DNA of 64,000 nucleotides from contig OX439037.1 of assembly GCA_949317995.1 (NCBI GenBank), forward strand, positions 18,650,324 through 18,714,323, given 5' to 3'. How positions within the stretch are numbered: the stretch's first letter is position 1; every line of letters begins with the position of its first letter. Positions 13,797 to 28,300 of this stretch are shown in pieces. A model generated the notes under the pieces. That model was not told where the DNA came from and searched no databases. It worked only from the letters and a program-made list of their open reading frames with translations. A program made the translations under genes and the position numbers. Source of the DNA: Acholoe squamosa (Eukaryota; Annelida; Polychaeta; Phyllodocida; Polynoidae).

Positions 13797-13850
13797 GATT
13801 TATATGACCTTAGTAGTCGAAATGGCGTGAAACATCAATAACTCTCATAC
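13797..13850 (+). mobile_element. 3' fragment of the SINE-like repeat
   Basis: About 50 bp matching the 3' end of the four full copies: TATGACCTTAGTAGTCGAAA, then a GGCGT(T/G)AAACATC-like block and an ACTC-rich tail. The 5' two thirds are missing and the copy is diverged. Confidence 0.6.
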
Positions 13851-14195
13851 TCAAGCGTCCATGTGGAAATGTGTCTATGGTACTATCTAGACACTTTCCT
13901 GTTTTTGGAATGTTGCCAGATATTACCAAGTGCATATACTACTACCATTACCCCACTCCCTCCATACACACTTTAGTCCTTGCTGCGACCCGGAAAGAGG
14001 GAGGGGATGGAGTGGGCACCTTCATTCCCCACATTGGCCGCCCCTCCCCCTCCCACCCCTGTGTAGACCTGAGGAAGTTGGGCGATAATTGGGTTAGTTA
14101 GTGAGCCGAGCCGCCCCTGCTCCACCTATTATCTACATAAATTGAGCTATTCGTTTAGAGATCTACTGACAGCGCTTTTGGGGCTGGAGTCGGAA

Positions 14196-14245
14196 GGGGT
14201 GGGTTGGGAGGTGAGGGGTGGGGTTGGGAGGTGGGAGGGGTTGGG
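14196..14245 (+). other. G-quadruplex-prone tract
   Basis: Within 50 bp there are nine runs of three or four G separated by one to six bases, well beyond the four runs needed for a G-quadruplex. It is built from an internal duplication of GGGTTGGGAGGTG. Confidence 0.75.
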
Positions 14246-17200
14246 TGACAGCCCCACCATCCTCAGTGCAATGTATAACCTGATGATAAAGTGGACAAAG
14301 GAAGAATGAGACTAGAGAGTCTCAGCCCACACAAACAGCGCTGAAAAATCACAAGACGACTCATAAGACCCCAAAAAGTTGTGTTTTTAGTTAAGGCGAC
14401 CCTACCTAGCAAAATACAAAACAGGGCCAACCCTACCTTTTTTCAATTTGGAAAATAAAATCACGAATAAATACCCTTCTGGTCATTTAAAATGCAGGAC
14501 ATTTCAATTTGATTAACTCAAAAAGAAATCCAGTATTAGTGTGGTAATGGGTAGGAAAGGCGACATTTGACGAGGGCTGTAAATCGTTAGTGCCATCTTT
14601 GCACCCTGAATGTCGCTTATTTCTGTCAGCAGGAAGAGGCCACAGTGACTCACCACAGGATAAGATGACTGAGAGGCCTGATGACCTTTTGATCTATTTC
14701 TCGTCTAAGATCTAATCTGATGCCATGTGTGCTCCCCAGGGGGCAGGATGGTATTAGGGGTGGAGTCAGGGGCCACATGATGTGATGGGAGATGTCATGA
14801 AGATATCGTCCTGTCAGCATGTGGCTGGTCATGGTGCAGTGGAATAACCAGTCTATACCAGAGCCATTCTTTTAGCCATACCAATATGGTGTATGTCCCA
14901 CTCTTTGTACTGTGAGAGTAAGTCATATAAAATGGCCGTGCAAGATTGAAACAAGAATAGTAAGTAGTTTAGAAATGTATTTATAGAACCTCTATGTATG
15001 CCACATACTATTGATGCCAGAACACTCGAACATTTCATCTTTCTATTATTGGAATACAGAAATATATACATATCAGCATCAGACAAAGTGGTTGTGCACT
15101 GAAGCAGGCAGGGGTGATCTATGTGGTGGTTGAGCCCTATAATAACACATACAGCAAGCTGCAAGGATGCATCTATACCCATCTATAGAGGCTCTCACGG
15201 TGCGGCCCTGTGACAGCCCAGGCGGCTAGCCTACCACAGGGGGAGGATGACACTGTGTGACAGTAGGGCCTAGAGCGGCTTCACCAGGTCGGAAGGGCTT
15301 TTATAGTAGCTGTATAGCCGTTATAGTGGCTGTAGGCACCGTTACGGCGGGTAGGACAGTCGTCTTTGTCAGCACTACTGTGAGCAGCAAACTAGGCGTC
15401 AAGTGGGTTTACGTGTTTGGCCGCCTTTGACGTAGTCTGAGGTACAAAGATGGGAATGCCTCCAGAATGGCAATGCTGTATGTTCTAGCATTCAGCCAAG
15501 GCATTTTATTTGTTAAAGTCACTGTGAGATACAGGTTATTTGATTGGTTCAGATACCAAGGTTAGGATAGCCTCAAACACCCAGTGTCTTCTCCATGTCT
15601 GATAGAGAGAAATCAGGAGAGCCGTGTGCCTTGCAGAGTTCCTACTTACATGTAATCTGTTGTCGACAAAGAGCTGGTGAAGTTATCAAAGATGCCACTA
15701 GAAAATTGTGTTTCAAATGAACATTAATGCCATGTGAATAGGTGCTGTGACGTTTTTCCAAATTTGGCGGATCCAGAAGGAGTGGTCTGGGTTTGGGGGG
15801 GAGGGGGGGCAACCAGCAGCAGGACCAGGAAAATAGGGTCGAATGGGGGTATATAGGCAGGGTGCCATGCCACTTTTCCTTTAGTTAAGAACAATAACAA
15901 GGCCCATTTTATGGGGTTTCCAGGCCACCCAAGCCATCCCTGGATCCCCTACTGCCCATATAGAGAGTAGAGGGGGGTAGTGATTAGATGGGTGTGTGGG
16001 AGGATGGCACCAAGAGGACGGTATTAAGATGTGACAAGGACACGACCACAAGACGTGACAGAGACATGACACACGTCCCTGGGGGACGGCATGGACGGCA
16101 CTGACCGCACGTCAATCATTGTTCTTTGATGTAAGGAGGGCGTGTACATCCCCTGGTCTACTCAATCCACACCCACACTCCTCACTCTATCTTATCACAT
16201 TCACATTATTATGTTGACAAATACACCATTGGCAATGCAGTTATGTGCTTAGTAGCTCATGGGCACTACATTGGTGCATCATGCCATTTTTAAAGAATCT
16301 TGACGCTATGGAGGGCGTGTAGCATGGGGATGACAGAAAGAGCAGAATACTGCTAATATATGGCCCATAAAGAGATAATAGATTTTGGCTCTATGGTAGA
16401 ATATCGATCTATGACAAACCTCTCTATATCAAGCTGAAGAATTGTGAAGCAAATTCTCACGTTCCATTGACAGAGATGGGCGTCTTCAGGGATATTGACC
16501 TAATTTCAGGAATATTTAGTTCCAAATCCCTAAACATTGTACGACCAGTATATACATGTAGTCTATTTGGGAGTTCTCATCCAGCGTTTAAGGGATTTCT
16601 GTGCTCATTGACTTTCATCCCTGCATTGAGAACAGTATTCTAGCATCGACAAAGGTGTGTATGTATTTGGTAGGAATCGGCAGTAACATTTAGGGTACAC
16701 CCCTCATGTAGATGTCCCAGTGTCGGTATAGCGCAGATCCTCTTACTGTCCGTGACTTCTCACCCCTACATCCTCTTAGAGAAACACCCAGTCCCCTTAG
16801 CGGATCATCAGCTCTTTATTCACGTGGGTGTAAAAGTGTCTTAGTAGATGTAAAATGCCCTTGCCGCTAGCCTCACACACCCCGACACACCAGTTTCCTG
16901 TCCGCAAAGACGCCCCTGCCTCCAGGCTTTCACACTCTCCTACTATGCCTTTCTGTTCAAACCAAACCTCTGCTCCAAGTACGACTTTCCCAGAAGGATA
17001 TTGGTAAAGGGTAGGTAATGGGGAGACCATTTTATCTCCAAATGCCGTGTCAATACAAGCACGGATATTCTGTGGAAATGCACTATAAAACGACTTTAAT
17101 AAGCGTGAGCTTTATCTCATCTCTGGAAAACCAAGTTGATAAGGAGGTAGAACAGTTCAGTTGGAATTTGAAATTAATCAAAATTGATTCAATCATGCTG

Positions 17201-17915
17201 TGAACTTTATGTTAAGACTCCAGATTTGGGACATAGATGGAACAGACTAAAACCAAAACAAGCTACAATGTAATTTTGGTAGGAGAGTGTTTTCCTCCAC
17301 GGTGGGCTGGATTTACGACCACCTCCAGGGTCCGTCCTCCTCCCCCTCCCTTACCGGCCCCAGCCTGGGCCCACTGCCGTTATCACCAAGACACGCACCA
17401 CAAAGTGTTTGCTTTCCCCCTAGCCGCCGGATAAAAATAAAGTACAGGCACCGCGCCATGTCCGCCTCCTGCACCTAGCCGGGCGTCTTAGACGCTCGTC
17501 GCCTGCCGCCTCACTACCCCAGGAGGTGCGCCTATAAACACCTGGTAAAGCTGCTCCAGGATGGGCTTGGTTAACCTTGGAAGGACTGCTTGATAATGTG
17601 TTAGTGCAGCCCTGGCGTGCCTGTAGCCAGGTATAATACCGATTCCATCAAGCTAATTGAGGAACAGCTGTGAGCAACGACATGTTATAGTAATGCAGTA
17701 GATTCACCAGAACTGCGTCCATGTATCACCTGGAGGCATCCTGCCGCCCTTTAATAAGGGTTTAACCATAGAAGGATAGCATGATCCTTCATGTAAATGA
17801 AGGTTCTGGTAGCCTCACCCCTGTCAGAAATACCTGGTCCCCCACCCACCCACTTAGGGACCACGGACTGCATAATAGCTTTTGTAGGCTTGTTACTAGA
17901 AATTCCTCCAGGAAG

Positions 17916-17963
17916 TGACGTCATGACATGGTTAGTGATGTCATGATGTGGTTAGTGACGTCA
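17916..17963. promoter_or_regulatory. Triplet of CRE palindromes at 20 bp spacing
   Basis: TGACGTCA at 17916-17923 and 17956-17963, and a one-base variant TGATGTCA at 17936-17943, form a 20 bp tandem repeat sharing the ATG(A/T)(C/T)(A/G)TGGTTAGTGA linker. The third site is followed by CGTCA, a CRE half-site. TGACGTCA is the full CREB/ATF (cAMP response) consensus. Exact 20 bp spacing puts the sites on nearly the same DNA face. Function is inferred only. Confidence 0.45.
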
Positions 17964-18254
17964 CGTCAGGGTTCTCACCATAGGTCTGGCCTCATATCTG
18001 ACTAGAAGCAATAATAAACCCCCTAGTCTGACCCCTAACACATTTGCATGTGTTGCAGAACATATTTGCGTGTGCATGTGTTGCAGTAGGGTGGAGTTGG
18101 ATGGAAGACCCCGCAGTGGTTGGGTATTCTTGGATGGGGATGGAGAGATTGGACCGGTAAGGCATATCTCCTAGAGGGCGCCAGCGTCATTGGCATGCTG
18201 GCTGAGGGCATTAAATGACTTCTGATGTCCTTGGGGTCTTCACATTGATAGGCA

Positions 18255-18439
18255 GGGCTTCCCTAGCCCACTTAAAAGGGTCTATATCTTCCTATCCCCT
18301 CAGATGTGTGTGGTGCACATGTATATATGGGTGGGCACCGACACATCTCTGTGAAATTGTGTAATGTAGTTCTCTGCATGAATATGACCTTAGCTGTCGA
18401 AAGTGCGTTAAACATTTATTACTCACTCACCCACCCACA
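18255..18439 (+). mobile_element. SINE-like element, copy 1
   Basis: A 185 bp element beginning GGGCTTCCCTAGCCCACTT. It carries a central GATGTGTGTGGTGCACAT, a 3' block ACCTTAGCTGTCGAAA, and an ACTC-rich tail. ATAGGCA flanks it at 18248-18254 and 18440-18446. No tRNA-type B box is evident, so the promoter origin is unknown. Long variable target duplications in the family point to LINE-driven insertion. Confidence 0.85.
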
Positions 18440-19220
18440 ATAGGCAAGCATTTGATAACATATATATACATGCACAGTGTTATAGGGAAGACCTAAAGTG
18501 TACCCTCTTCCCCCACAGTCTAGATGTAGCATTCACATTCTTGTGTGATACTTCTTGTTTCTTATGTAACAAGAGGCCTGAGGCACCTTAATACTGTATC
18601 TAGTTTTCTTAGCTCAAATTGTCTAAAAGGCTCTAGGTAAATGTAGTGCAAGAAACGTGTTTTGTTCCTACTTATTGAGGCGTTGCAGGCCCTTCTGTTA
18701 GCCGCCCCCCACCGCCACCCCCATTTTCTCATACTACTCACCCACCCAACAACCCACCCACAAGCGAGGCCCCCTCCTTCAATCCCTGGTTATAACCAAA
18801 ACATAACCTGCCCCATGCTGAGCCAGTTGTGCCATCGTCCTCAATGACCTCAGTCCCGCAGCCCCTCCTGCCCCCCCCCCTACCCCCTTCATCCTCCCAG
18901 CCTCCCATAGTTTCCTGGAGGTGGGTGAAGACGTATGGCCGTATCAGAGCTCAATGTCCTACTAATGAGTGTGGTTACTAGATGATCACCGCCCCATCTC
19001 CTTGTGTACATGAGTCTACCGTCTCTGATAGTAGTCCTACCACTCAGTATTCACTTACCAGTCTTGTCAGTCTTACACTGCTGGTGTGTACTGTTTCGTC
19101 TGGGCCAGCGCCGTCTTGGCCTTCTGATACAATCACACATAAATGATGAACTTTTGGACATCAGCTAGTGTTTTATACACATGCTTCTGGTGATATATTG
19201 CTTTAGCTGCCTGTCACTGC

Positions 19221-19360
19221 CAGGGGCGGATTTAGAGGGGTTTCCAGTACTTAAGAGTTTAACTACATATTTTAGATCGCAAAATTTGCCCAAAAATAGG
19301 GGGTGCGCCCCCTTCTTTTGGGCCGCGCCCCCTCCTTTTCCAAGTCCTGGATCCGCCACC
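19221..19360 (+). mobile_element. hAT-like MITE (GGCGGAT family), copy 1
   Basis: A 140 bp element beginning CAGGGGCGGATTTAG and ending TGGATCCGCCACC. The interior shares ACTTAAGA-TTTAA, AAAAATAGGGGGTGCGCC and GGGCCGCGCCCCCTCC with the copies near 28.8, 46.5 and 51.0 kb. No clean target duplication is seen. Confidence 0.75.
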
Positions 19361-22300
19361 TAGCTTTGCTACGATATGACAAAAAACCCTTGTGAAGCCC
19401 TTGTGCATACGGACTACTTCCCCTGCCTTAGTTTACACACCAGGACCCATGCCTGGTTGTGCAGCAGGACCACAGTATAGGGTGTGTGACCATTGAGAGT
19501 GGTCAGATTGACTAACATGACCCAGTGAGTGAGAAGTAATGGAGGACGGACATGAGGCATCCATCTTGTGGTCCATGGGGTATACACCAGGTCGATGTAC
19601 CCCACTCAGGCGGCAGCCAGCACCCACCCAGGGGCCTCCCACACATGGGGTGTATGTAGTAATATTGCTGACCAGGGTCCAGCCTGGGCACTTCCCTCCT
19701 TACTTGTACAGTGGTACCTTTATACTGATGTGGGCTATAGCAATTGAAGTGCTGGAAATAGAAAGGCAGTTGAACTCATGCACCATCCCTCCTTTTGGGT
19801 AAGGATCATACAAAATAAATTATTCAGATAGATTTGATGTATCTGCATTGACTTAGTGCTATTGCTACCTTAAAAATGATAATCTATGCCCTACATAACC
19901 TATAGTAAAAGAGTAATGAGTGTTGGTGCACCCCGTACTGCCTCTCCAGCTTGCTCTGATATAGCAGTGTGCTGGATGTGTATAGGTGTGTTTGTGTTGG
20001 GGGGGGGGTGAAAGATCGACCGGTCTGTGAGTGAGCTATCTCAGTGCTCCATACAGTCTCTTACCGATTATATAAGCTGCCTGCATCACGTAGTTATGTA
20101 GAACTGGGGGTTGTAGTTGTACCACTGGTACTATTGTGGCTGAACCTAACTGTCACATGTACACCACAACATACACGCTACTGCTATTGTTCTAAATACA
20201 AAACCCTTCTTTATGTACTGCTGGTGTTGTAGACACCCTGTTTTAAGTACTGTTTATGTGGTACAGGGGGCTCAGTCCAACTAAGATTAACATCATAATC
20301 TGTGTACCGGTACTGCTAAAGTGATTGAAGGTACTGAGTCCACCCTGTATGATAACCATACCCCTACAATAGATACTGCTAGTGTGATACAGACCACAAT
20401 CAGTCCATTAGTGTGCTGGAGTAGTGTGGCCACAAGATACTAGTGTAGCATGTCTATATGTGACATGTGGAATAGGTCTGGTATATTAATGTCAGTCAGT
20501 ATGTGATGAGGCCGTATCATGTAGTGCGTGGGTGTGAGATAGTAATTAGCCTAATCCCAACACAATGCCTATTACGTCATAGGATGTCCTTGTGTTAGAT
20601 CACCATTAACCAGAGTGTTACTAATACACTACTACCAAGGTTTAGTGGTGCTCACACCTTACCCAACACAATCTAACAGTGCATATGCAGGCTAGGGTAC
20701 ATGGTTGTATTGGGAACAAGTGGGTTTCACTAAAGTACCTTGCGTTTAAGCCATGACTTATGCACGAGTCTGGGGGCCACTGTGCTTTATAGAAACTGCC
20801 ACAAAAAGGAATGGGCCATATGGGTGGGGTAAAGTTATATATTAAAGATCATCCCTAAAGTAGTCAAACATCAACCTGCTCTTGTGCCTTGTAGGTGTGG
20901 TATATTATATGAAGGATACACCTTATACGCGAGGCAGTACTACTAGTACCTAAAAGGAGCTTCATTGAAGAAAACAAATAGTTTGCAAAAAAGCTTCATT
21001 TAGAAAAAGCAGGTTCTAGAAGGAGCTTCATTGCAAACAAGATGGCTGTAAAGGAAGCATCATTGGGACCAAGTAGGGCGATATCACAGTGTTCATCCAT
21101 GTTGACAGATGCACTGCTCAAGCTCCTCAAAATATTAGACCATAGGTCTATCAATAGATCTCTCCTCGGCCCAAAACATCTTAGGCTCTATTTTATTAAG
21201 CCAGGTGTAGGTGAGTAACAAACAAATGAAACTTAGGGAAAATAGATCAAGAAATAAACTCTTAGCAGCGCCCCAACTCAGCTATAACCTTTATGACTCC
21301 CCCGTACATTGAAATTGTCGGTGTATAGAAATCTATCCGAATAATGCTTTATCATCCTCTCTCATGTTATAGACAATGATAAATGTATCCCCTCGCCTTC
21401 ATACACCGAACCCTGACCTTCATTTCCATTCCTTGTCCAGGTTGCTAGGAGACGGCCAGCAGTTTAATCCGGGCAATGGACGGAATGTTAGACATTAAAA
21501 TGTCGTCTGCATAAATGAATTAAACAAGGACGCAGCCATCTCACCATCTGCACCTCCTTTGTATAGGCCTCTGCAGTAGTAAGAAAAGGCAATTTTAACC
21601 ATTATAAAGTGGTGCTTATATTTCCCCAAGTGGTAATCTCAATTGTCATCTACAGTCATGAATCAGCAGAATCATAAACCAATAATATTACTAATAATAC
21701 TTGATAAGTGACTCTAAAGCCCCATCAGTTTCGCGAGAGCTAGATGTCAGAAACTGCAAAAAAAAATAAAAAAAAAATTCTCAAGAAGTGTGCTGAAATC
21801 TGCTGGGTGTGTTAGTGCATGGATCTGTAGGTGAGAGACTAAGCAGGCCGTGCATTGTGTGAGGACACAGGACACTGTCGGCCACCAGTGTTATTCACCA
21901 TTATAACGGCACATATAGAGACTGCTCATGGTGTCACAGCGTCTGTTAGTCTCACACCATCACATTGTGTGTTACACTGTATATAATGTCACCCTGCTGG
22001 TATGTACATATACACACACAATGGTACCCCCTGCCCCCTTCTGCCAACTCCCAACAATGGACTCCCTTCACGCACATAGAACAATGACTAGTGTTTTTCT
22101 AGACAGCTTACTACTAGCGCCCCCATACAAGGCTTTTGTAACCACCCCCGGGTTTCTATTGTTATACTTAGATATTGTATTCATAATCTATGCTTTTGTT
22201 TTACATCGATTTACTGTTGAATTCAATACATTCCCCATATCCTGTAATCATGAGGAAAACAATATGTTGGATATAGCCGTGGTGTTATTTGACTTAATGT

Positions 22301-25300
22301 GGACATGGAATAAGCTGATACAGATATCAACACAAGATTTTTAAAAGATAAATGTATTAAGGTCATATATTCATTTACATCTAGTGGAAGCTGTTTTGTA
22401 AATGAATAAAAAACAATGTCATGTTCAGTTTACACAGACCAGTCCTCACAATCAGTGACCAGGGTATGAATTTCAAACATTATATAAATATCTAACGTTG
22501 TTAAATGGAAGCAGCTGGAACCTCAGCTAAATATGCACCAACATGGATCAATGTGCGTAGTATGTAACATGGATGGTGAGCGGGGTAGATGACCTCTGTA
22601 AGCGGCAGCTGGCACTGACGGCTCTGTCAGCAGCTCACGACAGACTCAGGAGCTGCTCAGGAGCAGGTGGTCCTTAATTTGTTTTAGGGGGTAGGGAGGC
22701 AGGGGCCGGCTGTGCTGCAGACATAGGGGAGTGGGGGATACGGTGAGCGGGATTTGGGAGTAGGTAGTGGATGGAAAGGGGTGTTATCAAGTTATATCCA
22801 GAGGGAATGTAAGTCAGCGACTATTAGATTTTTTATTGTTTTGACTCGTCCTACTTCAGTCTGTGCTTTCCCTGTTCAATTCTGTGTAGGTCCTATCCTG
22901 AGTCAGTGTCCATTTTCTCTAGACTATTCTGGTCTTTACAGGGCCCGTCCTGAGTCAGTGTCCACTTTCCCTAGACTACTCAGTTCTGTGCACGGCGCAT
23001 CCTGCGTCAGAGTCCACTTTCCCTAGACTACTCCTGAGTCAGTGTCCACTTTCCCTAGACTACTCAGTTCTGTACAGGACCCGTCCTGAGTCGGTGTCCA
23101 CTTTCCCTAGACTACTCAGGTGTGTACAGTGCCTATCTGAGGGGCCCATCGTGAATTAAGGGTCGACTTTCCCATTACAGTTGTTTCAGTTCTTACCGTT
23201 TAAGCGCACATACTAGAACAAAGACTACAGCCCACCCATTCATCCACTGTTGGGAAATAAAAAAAAAGCCCATTAGCTTTAAAGTAAACAGGATAAAAAC
23301 AAAGCATGTAGAGCACTTAACTGTGCATGCCTTATCAATGGGAATAACATCATGATAAATGTCCTCCCCAGGGGGGCCCAACCAAGGCCGGCTTTCCGCC
23401 CAAAACTCATTCATCCTATTCTCAACGTTATAACTGCCATTTGTACATCTGTCCAATTTGCTTCTTGCATGTATTTTACAATAACAGTGGGAAATTATGC
23501 TAACATGTTTCGAGACTCTTATATCTGGAGCTTATTCAAAAGTAGAAACAATTTGGAATGTGTTTTTGAAGGTATTAATGCCATATTATTGACAGCATTT
23601 TGCTGTTGCTTGGATGGTCAGATTCTAACAGCGCTGTCGGTCGGTCTGGTTTTTTTTCGTCTTTCCAACTACAGTGACCTTGTGACGGCACTTTGACAAG
23701 AACCGTGGCACTATAGAGAGGTGTGTGACAGTTGACAGAGTTGTGACAGCTACCCATAAAACACTGTGCCAACCTTGTCATAGCCGTGTCACGGCTGTCT
23801 CTGTCACAACGCGACCACTGCAATTCTATCACATCAGGCGGTTTCCGCTCCAGACGCCAAGGGAGGCAGGAGTTAGAAGTGAGTGGCCTTAATTCTCCCT
23901 GTGGGTAGCCTGTCATTAGGTGTCCTTAATTATAGTGAAGAACAGTCCCTTAATGCCTGATATGAAGGGGTACAGAGAGAGAGCAGCAGTAGTGTACTCG
24001 TATTGAATGTCTGTGATGTAACTTATAATGCTGGACTTGACGCGTAGATCTGTACATTAAAAGTTACCAGTTGCAGTCATCTCTAGTTCTAGTACTTAAT
24101 TACATGTTAGATGGCCATACCATCAGGTAAAGTCTTTGAGTCGACGCCATCTTGTAATTATCATTAACCTGCCTCAAAGACAAATCTAGGGACCCCTTCT
24201 AGAACCTTTCTAAGTTTGGCTTGCTACTTCTAGGATTGAATATCTATATATGACAGTGGTTCATCCTGGTGTATTTAAGCTATTAAAATGCCTCAAATAT
24301 ATTATCACCCCTACATTTCTGTCTTCTAACCCTTGGTAACACCTTTACCCAAAGCTAATCTGACCCCCTTCCCACCCTACCCCTGTTCAACATGGTCCTT
24401 CAGTGGCTAACATCGATCCTGGTATTGTGAGCTCATTGTCTATTTAGTACTGAGCTTCACTAGTAGCGTGCGATCTAGTAGAAGCCCTGAGCAGCTCACC
24501 ACATAACCCAACTGAGTGTCTTATCAGAGATGATAATACGCCAGTGTTTTTCTCTGTAAACAGGTTATCAAACAATTTGCAATTCCAGCGTATATCGACT
24601 ATGGAGTTGAATCGCTAGCCTGTGGTGTAATAATAGCCCTCAGTTATTCAGCACACCAGCCTATGCTAGCCTCAGCTGCTGTTCACCAGGTTATGATGAG
24701 AGGAAGAAATCAGTAGTTGCCAACCAGCTGGCTGATGCATGCATGGTCTATAGAAATACTTGATTCTTCAGGACCGTATCGGCCCCATAAGGTCGGCCAG
24801 ATGAACGATGCGCTGCTGAGTCATAAACCAGAAATGCATGAGGGCCATTGTGCAGTGGAGCCTCTGGGCGGCCTTTCAGAGGGGTTAACCCCCCCCCCCC
24901 CCCCACATAACCAGGAATACGACTAGTTAGTCACCAGTAAAATAACAGATAGAAGGAACAAGTCAGGAGAGGCTGAGGGTGAGAAGGGTGGTATTTATGG
25001 ACAGAAGGACACACTGCCTGCAGCCATATCGATCAGCGTCCATTGACCGCCCCATGGACGGCGGATTGGTCGTGACATGCGGCCTGATTCATGGCCGATT
25101 GCCAATAAAGTGGCAGCCTTTCCTTTGTTTTTAAGTCCCTTCCTTTTTGTGTTGTCTGTTTCAATATTGGCTTAAACTGTATTGTTCTATTTGTTTTTTA
25201 ATCAGTCCTTTGTTGGTGGCAGTTCCCCCCGCCCCCATGCCCAGCCAGCTTCCCTAACCCAACCACTCCCCCCCCCCACACACACACACAATCCATTCTA

Positions 25301-28300
25301 CAAGAGTCCTATTGAGACAGCAGTATTTTCAACAGTGGTATTTTACAATCTGTTGCTGATTGTCTGCGGCCATTTGGAAAGACGGTGGGTGCTCTGCACC
25401 CAAGCTGGCCCCAGTATATATGTATGTACACGCTGTATATGTGGAGGTAGTTAGAGATGGGCAGACTGGGAGAGGTTTGACTCCACTCCATTTTTATAGG
25501 AACATAATTGTGCTATGCCTTTTGTCGAAACGATGCATCCTGGCAGCCCTGGCGGATAATTCCGTCAGACCTTTATTTTGCACTATACTATCCTGATATG
25601 GTTAGAAGTATATCCCAATATTAGCGTGATACAGATATACATTGCTGGAGAGTTATTTATGGACACTGTATTAGTGCATCATGACCGCCAAAGACCATGA
25701 ATCATTAGGTCAAGTCACTGACCTTAAAGGGTTAAGTACAGACAGTGGGGTGCGAGGCTGGTTGAGTTTGCAGGCTCTGCATGCCGTCGTCATGTCATCT
25801 GGTGCAGATTGGTAACTATCTAATTTGGACACCACCACCCCGCCAATAGCCACTACCGCCCTCTTTTTATTTAGCTCAATGACGATCCACACAGACTACT
25901 CCTAACCAGATCTGGGAACATGGCAACAGTCCTGTGATGCCATATTGTAGGTGGTGATGCCCCCCCCCCCAACTTGCTCTTCTAATCCTTTCACGGCGGC
26001 ATGATGCCATTTCTTGATCATATATTGTCATGATGCACCGATGTGATGCTGGGGAGCTAAATTGTTAACCCTGCTTTGGTACATGGTGCCGCCGACTCTT
26101 CCCGAATTAAGTTTTGATAATGTACCAGATTGGTATCACTTAGGTTATGTCTATTGCTCCATGTGCAGACCTTACATGTTTGCAGCATTACCTGGTAGGT
26201 GAATGTAGAGCATATAGGCTGTATGCTGCTGTCAGGCGGCGAGTGATTGCTGGAGGGAGGCTGGGGTGTCTGGTGTATAACCCTGTATGGGCCGTATGAT
26301 GCTTCTCCAACATGCTCCTATTGTACCATGATGTATCAACACAAGTGTTAGTGAATAGATAAATCTCCAGAAACACATAAGTACATCCTGCAGACCCTTG
26401 GGCATTTAGAGTTGACAAGAGGCATGGAATCTGATGCGGCAAGCCACTTGCTAGGGATGCATATACTGTATAGTGCATTAACAATTTAGACAAACTTAAA
26501 CGAATAGGGGATGATACATGGGTCGTATTCTGCAGCAGTAGCCGTATACAGGATCAGGCACTATTTCAAATCGTGTGGATATATATAAAATCAAGCATTT
26601 CAAGGAGGACATCACGCCTAAAGGCTTCTTCTTCATAGGTGCAGAATCGACGTGTTACTCATATGCTACACTCAAAAGGACAGAGTGACACCACACGTTC
26701 AAGAGGACAGTTGACTTAGATAGGCCGAGCTAGAACCTCTAGCAGAGAGGGATTACCATGGGTTGCAACCAGTGCTGGACTCGGTATGGGACAAGGAGTG
26801 TTCTGTACCAGCTGGACGCTAGTAGTGCCCTAGACGTCCTGATCAATGCCACACTCTCGACGTCTAGGCAGTACACCCAGCAGATATCTGAGATAGGGTC
26901 GGCATGGTTGGAGCCCCCTTCTCCACAATCTGTCAAGATCTTAAAGTAGAAGGAAAAAGATTCCCAATACCTTCCTTTCGTAGTAGGCCTAGACGGTAGT
27001 GGGATAGAGAAACGATGGAGGCCTGGGCCTAGAATAAGCAATAGAAGTCATCAAAGACTACCTATCTAAATTGGCGTATCTAGGCAAAATCATGCTCAAG
27101 GGGTGGGGTGGGGCTTTGCTTGCTACGCCTCTGGAAACATTCAAAGTGGCGTCACTATTAAGCTTTGTGACACCCCTTTTACCTCCCGCCACTCATGTAG
27201 GCCTTTGTGAGAAGTATTTACAGTCCAATATAATGCCCCTGTCACCAGTATATCATCGAATAGCCATCATACAAAGTCATGTCTTGTCAGATTTTGGTCA
27301 AAGCAGTGAGAATCGAGTAGAAAGCCCTCTATTACTTCATGGATTTAGACCTAACAAAGTAAGGCTTTAAGATGGTCTAGTTATGCGCCTACAGACCCGT
27401 CTGACAGCTCATAGAATTAACACCTCTTAATAGCTGCAATAAATGGCTTAATTACAGTGGGTAAATATTTGCAGTATTGATTCGAGAGTTTAGCGCGCTC
27501 ATTGACAATCAGAATTGATCGGATCGGTGCCTGGTGTCCTGAGGGGAGCAGTCTTTGTTTGATGCTGTACACGAGAATATCATTACACAGAATCATTGAT
27601 GACTTCTTGGTAACATGTGTGCTGTATAGTGTGGGTATGGTTCTCTGGTGTAGATATAGTAGGTGGTTAACTGGTGCATATAACTTAATCCAATGTATTA
27701 CATACATAGAATAACTTGCTGTTAGCCTTTGTGCTGTCCTTAGTGACTAATGGTGCAGTATCAAGGTACCGACCTTTGCAAGATGTGGAAACTATATTAG
27801 ATGGATGCTATGTTTTATATAAAATAAGTTAGATAACAATGTGTACAGCCTCTTTCTAGAGTAGCAGTAAATCTAAGACAATTCAAAAACTTGAACTACA
27901 GCTCAATGAATTCCTCTCCATACCTTTGTCATAACTGTACCACACATGAAATAAACCCTTTTCCCCGCTAGATTCTATCACCAAAGCTGTTTTGGGCTTT
28001 GCTACATCCGACAGAACATCCATAATACATGTTACTTGATACGTCCACATGGTTATGTGCATTCTACATGCTACCCTCAGCAATAGCATGTCACCCTATG
28101 TAGTGGGTGGAAATTAGAAACATGTGGAAAGATGAGTGGTGGAATCAATACAAATCTAGGCTGGTTCTGCCCTCCAACACATGGCGTGTGACATTGCCAT
28201 CCAGGAGGAACATCCCCTGGAGGAATATTCCCTGGATCAGAGTGTTTTTATGTTATTGGCTCGCCAATAACATATTTGATTATAGGGGAAGAACTGCCAA

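Larger units (their letters stand above)
13016..17910. other. Non-coding stretch
   Basis: No gene recognised. It includes long C runs (13080-13090, 13346-13357), a G-rich tract (14196-14245), a T-rich repeat fragment near 14380-14560, and a CpG-richer, GC-rich patch at about 17290-17530 that could be a promoter or untranslated exon but shows no decisive signal. Confidence 0.45.

Noticed and set aside
17290-17530. GC- and CpG-richer patch as a tomosyn promoter or first exon
   Set aside because: An ATG with a short frame is present, but it stops after six codons and nothing matches the tomosyn N-terminus; kept only as a possibility in the region description.
23352-23696. 114-codon frame rich in hydrophobic residues
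   Set aside because: No recognisable membrane-protein family, no flanking splice signals I trust; likely chance.
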